Shown here piece by piece: positions 12,604-17,561 of a stretch of DNA of 17,561 bases (position 1 is the stretch's first letter; every line of letters starts with the position of its first letter). The stretch is taken from positions 1-17,561 of the forward strand of contig CAWUJS010000036.1 in assembly GCA_963922705.1 (NCBI GenBank), given 5' to 3'. The notes under the pieces were generated by a model. The model was not told the origin of the DNA, did no database searches, and was given only the letters and a program-made list of their open reading frames with translations. The stretch is from TMED27 sp963922705 (GTDB taxonomy: Bacteria > Pseudomonadota > Alphaproteobacteria > Micavibrionales > Micavibrionaceae). Made by a program: the position numbers and the translations under genes.

Positions 12604-13200
12604 TTATTGTAGCTCTGCCGTACAGGCTGCGTATTCCTCGACTAAACGCAGGTAGCCTGCAGGTGTGCAGCGTTCACAGAATTCAGGATAACCCATGCAG
12701 GCAAGTGCCGCCTTCAAAGCCACTGAATAACGAAAGATACGCCCCTCTAAAGCTGTATCCAGCGACCTCTTGCGAGGAGTTTTTGCACGATCTCGAATTC
12801 GAAACATTGTCTTTCGCATTTGAACACCGAAGTAACTGCAAAAAGTGATCTCTTCTCCATTTTCGTTGCGGTGTATCTTTTCAGCATCGAAATATTGTTT
12901 ATTCTGATCAAAGATTTCACCTTTGATCCGTCCATTGAAATGGCTCTCAACATATCGAAAACGCGCTGGTCCCGATTGGCCACATAAACCCGCATCCACT
13001 ATGGAATTATGAATGCGCGCGCATAGCGCCTCATAAAGTGGATCTGTGACAAGCTCAGAGGGATCGCAATGCACGTCACCATCACAAGCTTCTAAAATAG
13101 GAAATTTTACTGGTGCCCATTCGCCTGAAAATAGCAGGATCAAGGAGCTGTTTTTTTCATTTTGTGCATCGCGAATGACGATTTCGCTCTGTGTGCTCAT
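12604..13200 (-). CDS. Hypothetical protein (198 aa)
   Basis: Not recognised. The ATG at 13200 has GGAG 8 bases upstream. The product is soluble and mixed in composition. It has nine cysteines, several close together near the C-terminus (CMGYPEFCERC, about 167-177), which could bind metal. The middle holds KHSF-like short strands such as ARFRYVESHFNGRIKGEIF (about 79-97). The gene has its own promoter-like region and its own terminator, so it is a single-gene unit. It is transcribed away from the repeat-protein/STAND pair on the other side of a 200-bp divergent region. It might belong to either the mobilization element or the cargo module. Confidence 0.7.
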   Translation of the reverse strand: MSTQSEIVIRDAQNEKNSSLILLFSGEWAPVKFPILEACDGDVHCDPSELVTDPLYEALCARIHNSIVDAGLCGQSGPARFRYVESHFNGRIKGEIFDQNKQYFDAEKIHRNENGEEITFCSYFGVQMRKTMFRIRDRAKTPRKRSLDTALEGRIFRYSVALKAALACMGYPEFCERCTPAGYLRLVEEYAACTAELQ

Positions 13201-13258
13201 TTTTTTATCTCCACGAGCTGGGAGACGACGCGCATTGTCTCAAAAGTGTTGGCCACAG

Positions 13259-13287
13259 TTTAAATTCGGAGCTAATGCCTAGCTCAA
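13259..13287 (-). promoter_or_regulatory. Candidate promoter with embedded operator for 12604-13200
   Basis: TTGAGC (13282-13287), 17 bases, TTTAAA (13259-13264) on the minus strand, about 60 bases before the start. The spacer holds a perfect inverted repeat GAGCTA-N5-TAGCTC (13269-13285), well placed for a repressor. AGCTCA is also repeated 11 bases apart (13281-13286 and 13292-13297). Confidence 0.45.
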
Positions 13288-13400
13288 CACAAGCTCAGTG
13301 ATATTGTGCTGGAGTTTTTTTCCCAATGGCAGACCAATGTTTTTCCATTTTAAACTTATGAAATATTTGATTATTTTATACTTTAGAATTATTCTGAAGT

Positions 13401-13985
13401 GTGAATTCCTTTAAAAAGAAAGAGATTGAAAAAGTTGAAATTCGGGATGATCAAGACCGCCTTATTCGCCGTGAATGGGTAGCAGTTGATGACCGTTGTA
13501 TACACCGCGAAGATGGCCCTGCAGTCGAAGAGTTTGATCCGGAAACTGGAAATAAAATCATTGAAATCTGGGTTAACACTCTCTTTCACGGCAAACACCG
13601 AGATGGAAATCTTCCCTCTGATCTGGATATAGATCCGTTAACGAGAGTTGTCCTCATGGAAGAGTATTATCGCTTCGGTCAACTGCATCGCGATGATGGC
13701 GGACCTGCTGAAATTTATAGAGACGCGGAAACTGGGCATATAACTTGTAAGGTTTTTCGTAGTGATGGTGCGAAACATCGCGATGGTGATTTGGCCGCAG
13801 TTCAGGAATTCAACGGATCTAGCGGACATTTGATAAGGGAAGAATTCTACCAAAAGGGTGTTTTGCATCGGGATTCTGGCCCCGCTGTTGTTGAGTATGC
13901 TTCTGATGGCAGTGTGATTTTGTCATCCCTTGAGTATTACAATTACGGCCAAAAAATTGAGCACGATCCAGCACCCTATCCTTGA
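13401..13985 (+). CDS. HR(D/E)DGPA-repeat protein (194 aa), putative partner of the STAND NTPase
   Basis: The protein is built from a 30-residue repeat. HR pairs occur at residues 35, 66, 96, 126 and 156, a spacing of 31, 30, 30, 30, and a decayed sixth unit (EHDPAP) lies at about 187. Motifs are HREDGPAVEEF, GKHRDGNLP, GQLHRDDGGPAEIY, GAKHRDGDLAA and GVLHRDSGPAVVEY. Between HR motifs each unit has a TG or DG turn and an aromatic strand, so a regular beta-repeat fold like MORN/YwqK-type repeats is likely. No enzyme motif, signal peptide or membrane segment. The start is GTG 13401 with a weak ribosome binding site, in an AT-rich leader. The NTPase gene starts 57 bases after the stop on the same strand, suggesting an operon. 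Possible roles are ligand binding, inhibitor or sensor; none is shown. Confidence 0.75.
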   Translation: MNSFKKKEIEKVEIRDDQDRLIRREWVAVDDRCIHREDGPAVEEFDPETGNKIIEIWVNTLFHGKHRDGNLPSDLDIDPLTRVVLMEEYYRFGQLHRDDGGPAEIYRDAETGHITCKVFRSDGAKHRDGDLAAVQEFNGSSGHLIREEFYQKGVLHRDSGPAVVEYASDGSVILSSLEYYNYGQKIEHDPAPYP

Positions 13986-14042
13986 CACAAAATGGATAGA
14001 TAAAACTCAATCTACAATTCTCTAGGGATAAGGTTTTTTATT

Positions 14043-17000
14043 TTGCCAAAGATTGACATAATTGATTTCTGTGGGCTGACAGCCGGAATAAATAAACGGA
14101 AATATTATGATGCTGTTAAACCTGAAATTCAGGCGTTTGCTAAAGCTAAATTCGGTCAAATTGCAAACAAAACTGCCTACGATAAGATATTTCAGTTGGC
14201 TTGGACAATTACAGGGGGTCTTGGCACTGTAGAATGTCATGACTATGAGCGTATAGTCGGAAGGATGGGTAAAGGTCGTGACGGAAAAGGCAGTGACTAC
14301 AGCGCAGATAGAAAATACGCTGATTGGGCATATTATTTTTTCCTATTCGGAGAAGATTATGTTTCTCCTGCTTATGGGGACCGAATAAGCCAGCGCCTCT
14401 TCGGCGAGCATTTCTATGATCACTTCATAGATTTCATGCGCTTGAAAAATATTTCGCGTCCCAATCGGTACCCACCTTTGCAAAAAGTTGATTTTGGGTC
14501 ATTTACGGTTTTTCTTGACAAAGATGCAAGCACACAGCCTTTGCCACTTTGGTCGAAAAAACAGCCTGTACTTATGACTGAAAACGGGCCCGACATCTTT
14601 GCAGCTCTCCATTGGAAAACCCATTTGACAAAGCTTTTCGGCAGAAACAAAGAGAAAGAAGAAATCATAAAGTGGGCACGCGATCCAGACACGAAAGAAA
14701 TTAAGGTCATGCTTATATCTGGCCCTGGAGGTTCTGGGAAGTCTCGCTTAGCCGGCGAGGTAGTCGGTGAGCTAATCCGAAAACACAATTGGTCAGGCGG
14801 ATTTCCTGTATTCGAACAATCAATTGCAGGCGATAACTACGATGGCAGCGGTAATGGCGTTGTAGTTGTCATCGACTACCCTGAAGAAGATAGTGACCAA
14901 GTCGATGTAATCTTAAAAAGAGCTGGTAAGGAAACCCAATATAAAAAACCTGTTCGAATTATTCTAACATCCCGCGAAAATCAAGAAGCTTGGAAAAGGC
15001 GTCTCAATAGGAATGTCTTGGTCCGTTTTAGAGAGATTTCACTGCAGGATAGCCATTTTTTTAGTAATCAAGCTAGTATTAAAAAAAGATCTGAAGAAGT
15101 AGCTTGTGATCTCGCCTGTGAAGCATTGAAGAAATACGCAAAGCTCATAGGATATGAGAATAGAATATACGATAGAATTGAAGCATGGATAGGCAAAGAT
15201 AAAAGTCATCTTATTCCACTTAATATATTGGCCGCCTCGGTTCATGCCATTCTCGATCCTGAATCTGCCTTTAAACTTGGAAGTAGGGACATTTTATTAA
15301 AGCTTGCAGATATTGAGCTTAAACGCGTGCGTTTTTATTCAAAGCGTGAGTTCGACGAACCTTATGTTTTGGAAAAAATCTTGGCTCTTTCCATTTTTGT
15401 CAAGTCAGGGCTTTCTTCAGAAATTATTTACACGCTCGGTGAAATATCTATCTGCAGTACAAAACGTGGCAATTCTGTGTTAGAGGCTACACGTGCAACT
15501 CCTTTTTGGAAAAAGAGGCAAGCAGAAAAGAATGGCTACCTACCAAGTTTAGAACCAGACCTAGTCGCGGTAGCATTTTTCTTAAGAGTCTTCTTTGACG
15601 AAGAGCCTTCTCCAGCACTGCAATATTGGCTCCTTCCTCTTGCATTGGAGGCAAAAGGAACCTTCACGGATATATTAAGCCGTACTATGATGGACATCTA
15701 TTTTTTTGGTAAAGAGCATGCAGATGACCTATTGCAATGCTGCCTTGAAATGATCGACCACGTACCTGATTATCGTACAACTTTAATGGACATGGTTTGT
15801 AGACCGCGATCAAAGCTAGTTGCAAAGTTTACACTCAAGATCAGTGATCGGCTTGTTGATATCGGTGTTGGTATGGTCAGAACTCCATACTTAATGGAAG
15901 CTAGGTCAGAAATATTTCATGATCTTGGAAAACTAGATGATGCTTTGGAGGCTTCTGATAAAGCCTTGTATTTCTTCAGATTTCTTTCTGATTTTAGCAA
16001 AGGCCCATCCGAACATAAGCCAAATTCTTTTGATGTCGATTTAGCCTTTTCACTAAACAGTCGCTCAGGTCTCTTGTCAGATCTCGGTAAAGAAAAAGAA
16101 GCTTACGATGCTATTTATGAGGCGGTGCAAATAAGACGGCGTTTGTTCAAAAATGGAGCTGACTATGTTGCTGAAGATTTAGCATTGTCTTTAATTAATA
16201 TGTCAAATAGGCTAATGAAATTAAACCGTTATAAAGAAGCAATCCCTGTGATAGAAGAGTGTGTGAATATACACAAAAATTTACATTACTTTAAAAATGA
16301 TGCCCCAACTCTTGATCTTGCCTTAGCTTATCATGCTCGGACCAATCTATATTTCGGCTTAAACCAGATTGAGAGTGCTTACATAAGTGCGGAACAGGCT
16401 GTTATTGCTTTTAGAAATATTGCAGAGGAATACCCAGATAGATTTAACTCTTTACTAGCTGCAGCACTTGGAAATAAAGCCAAGGCACTTTCGCAAAAAG
16501 AGTATTTTGAAGCATCACAGCAAACAGTTAATGAGGCAATTTCGATAAGAAAAGACTTGTTTGACATGGAGCCTGCTAGCTTTGCTATGGATTTCCTCAG
16601 TTCATTGGCTATAAAGTCTAGTATACTCTTTGAATCGGGGGATATGAGAGGCGCATTAAATGCAGTTGATCAGGCTAAAGAAGTATACTTTTCGTCCACA
16701 AGAAATTCAAAAATCTCCTTCTTGTATGCGGAAACGATAAATTTTAAAGGCATAATTTTTTATTTATTATCCAAATGGGAAGAGAGTGCTGCAAATTTCG
16801 ATGAAGCAGGTAGTTTGATACATAAAATAGAAGATATTAAACTTAAACAGAGGTTATGCTTGAAAATTTGTTGCTCATTTAATCTTTGTACAGTTGCCAA
16901 AAAACTTAAAGAAGTTGATAAAATAAGAGAACTAGTCGAAAGCAACGATGAAATCTTTGAATATTTGCAAGATAGTTTACCAGAAAGTCTGATCTATAAA

Positions 17001-17111
17001 TTTCAATATCTAGCAGAATGTTTGTTGGAATCTAACAATAATACAGCTTTAGAAAAACTAGATCAGTATGAATTGGCGCCAGAAAAATTTCCAGAATTTT
17101 ATGATGATTAA
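14043..17111 (+). CDS. STAND-type P-loop NTPase with C-terminal TPRs (1022 aa), candidate defence protein
   Basis: Three parts are visible. Residues 1-195 form a soluble N-terminal domain I do not recognise, in the position of the effector in STAND proteins. An NTPase follows: LFGRNKEKEEI entry motif (about 198-208), Walker A GPGGSGKS (227-234), Walker B VVVVIDYPEED (about 273-283) and sensor-like ILTSRE with Arg311. A helical region with a likely winged helix runs to about 600. Residues about 615-930 hold some seven TPR-like units, such as LGKLDDALEASDKAL, LGKEKEAYDAIYEAV, LNRYKEAIPVIEECV and LSKWEESAANFDEAG. STAND NTPases oligomerise when their repeat sensor meets a ligand, and many bacterial ones are antiviral. 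The start is TTG 14043 with AAGG about 9 bases upstream. The gene is markedly AT-richer than uvrB or the mobilization genes, a sign of transfer. Confidence 0.85.
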   Translation: MPKIDIIDFCGLTAGINKRKYYDAVKPEIQAFAKAKFGQIANKTAYDKIFQLAWTITGGLGTVECHDYERIVGRMGKGRDGKGSDYSADRKYADWAYYFFLFGEDYVSPAYGDRISQRLFGEHFYDHFIDFMRLKNISRPNRYPPLQKVDFGSFTVFLDKDASTQPLPLWSKKQPVLMTENGPDIFAALHWKTHLTKLFGRNKEKEEIIKWARDPDTKEIKVMLISGPGGSGKSRLAGEVVGELIRKHNWSGGFPVFEQSIAGDNYDGSGNGVVVVIDYPEEDSDQVDVILKRAGKETQYKKPVRIILTSRENQEAWKRRLNRNVLVRFREISLQDSHFFSNQASIKKRSEEVACDLACEALKKYAKLIGYENRIYDRIEAWIGKDKSHLIPLNILAASVHAILDPESAFKLGSRDILLKLADIELKRVRFYSKREFDEPYVLEKILALSIFVKSGLSSEIIYTLGEISICSTKRGNSVLEATRATPFWKKRQAEKNGYLPSLEPDLVAVAFFLRVFFDEEPSPALQYWLLPLALEAKGTFTDILSRTMMDIYFFGKEHADDLLQCCLEMIDHVPDYRTTLMDMVCRPRSKLVAKFTLKISDRLVDIGVGMVRTPYLMEARSEIFHDLGKLDDALEASDKALYFFRFLSDFSKGPSEHKPNSFDVDLAFSLNSRSGLLSDLGKEKEAYDAIYEAVQIRRRLFKNGADYVAEDLALSLINMSNRLMKLNRYKEAIPVIEECVNIHKNLHYFKNDAPTLDLALAYHARTNLYFGLNQIESAYISAEQAVIAFRNIAEEYPDRFNSLLAAALGNKAKALSQKEYFEASQQTVNEAISIRKDLFDMEPASFAMDFLSSLAIKSSILFESGDMRGALNAVDQAKEVYFSSTRNSKISFLYAETINFKGIIFYLLSKWEESAANFDEAGSLIHKIEDIKLKQRLCLKICCSFNLCTVAKKLKEVDKIRELVESNDEIFEYLQDSLPESLIYKFQYLAECLLESNNNTALEKLDQYELAPEKFPEFYDD

Positions 17112-17154
17112 AGATTTTGTGACGTTGTACTCCGAATATGAATTACAATCCTGT

Positions 17155-17188
17155 GATCGGGGGCAAATTGCCAAAGATTTGCCTGATC
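17155..17188. repeat. Inverted repeat after the STAND NTPase gene
   Basis: GATC plus GGCAAAT (17155-17158, 17162-17168) can pair with ATTTGCC plus GATC (17177-17183, 17185-17188), loop of 8. It starts 44 bases after the NTPase stop. There is no T-run, so it is at best a weak terminator or an RNA 3'-end stabiliser. Confidence 0.45.
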
Positions 17189-17372
17189 CAATTCATTCGC
17201 CGGGTCAAAATGAAAATCGGCCAGTCAATTATTGCGGAAATATATCAGAATAAACCGATGTTACATTAGGTGCCGATGATCCAAATATGAAACAGCACTG
17301 ACACGCAAATCTGCCCCGTCTCTATGGACAAACGGCAATGAAAAGTGAGGTTTTAGTCGTTCCGCAAGATGT

Positions 17373-17393
17373 GTGCTGTGTAATACACAGCAC
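17373..17393. promoter_or_regulatory. Perfect 21-bp palindrome
   Basis: GTGCTGTGTA, one central base, TACACAGCAC. The symmetry and 10-bp half-sites suggest a dimeric-protein operator or a recombination core. A second hairpin, GGGGGCC-N5-GGCCCCC (17427-17445), lies 33 bases on. Confidence 0.55.
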
Positions 17394-17561
17394 CGCTCAC
17401 TCTCTCCGCTTCGCTGCGTTCGGCAAGGGGGCCATGCTGGCCCCCGTTGCATCCCCCTTGCTCTCAAGATGGCAGCACCATGCTACAAGATTGATAGCTC
17501 AACATTTAGCCCGTTTTATTCATGGCGCGCCAATAAATCACTCGAACATTCGCAACGAATC

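Larger units (their letters stand above)
17112..17561. other. Non-coding right end, GC-richer, several palindromes
   Basis: No gene supported over 450 bases. Composition rises clearly from the AT-rich NTPase gene to the GC-rich block at about 17370-17480. This segment has a plasmid- or island-backbone look, but I recognise no specific site. The window ends with no gene start visible. Confidence 0.5.

Noticed and set aside
17068..17253. Plus-strand 61-codon frame overlapping the end of the STAND gene
   Set aside because: Out of frame with the NTPase, no ribosome binding site, and it spans the inverted repeat at 17155-17188.
1..17561. CRISPR array, tRNA or rRNA genes
   Set aside because: No regularly spaced repeats with unique spacers and no tRNA-like or rRNA-like sequence were seen; the only longer repeats are the two pairs reported.

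Overview
The window looks alphaproteobacterial. The UvrB protein has the phrasing of that class, a GTTC-N7-GTTC box of the alphaproteobacterial LexA type is present, and several small mobilization-linked proteins resemble families I know from alphaproteobacterial plasmids and mobile elements. No rRNA, tRNA or CRISPR array was seen. All assignments come from reading the sequence; no database search was possible.

Layout. (1) 1-2366: uvrB, a chromosomal-type nucleotide excision repair gene, bracketed by two copies of a 25-bp direct repeat (23/25 identical). (2) 2558-4331 (minus): a mobilization pair, a MobC-like ribbon-helix-helix protein and a relaxase with an HxxxxxxHxH triad. (3) 4332-6402: a scar region with transposase remnants and three plus-strand genes: an 8-cysteine mini zinc protein, a possible permuted NlpC/P60/LRAT-like protein and an unknown protein. 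(4) 6403-11376 (minus): a long, tightly packed cluster with a VirD4/TraG-type coupling ATPase, a ribbon-helix-helix protein, several small membrane proteins and a 4-TM protein. A candidate LexA box lies upstream. (5) 11789-13200 (minus): two further accessory genes, one a paralog of the first gene of the large cluster, each with a good intrinsic terminator. (6) 13401-17111 (plus): an AT-rich two-gene module, a 30-residue-period HR(D/E)DGPA-repeat protein followed by a 1022-residue STAND-type P-loop NTPase with C-terminal TPRs. (7) 17112-17561: non-coding, GC-richer, with several palindromes.

Reading. Regions 2-5 look like an integrative mobilizable element, or a plasmid-derived island. They have a relaxase, a relaxosome accessory protein and their own coupling ATPase, but no type IV secretion channel and no integrase or replication gene in view. 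The element would need a helper conjugation system, and SOS control of the coupling-protein cluster is plausible. A 45-bp repeat (38/45 identical) lies upstream of both mobC and the 11849-12301 gene and may co-regulate them. The STAND/repeat-protein pair sits as cargo beside the mobilization genes, which is typical of defence systems, and is the best candidate here for an undescribed system.
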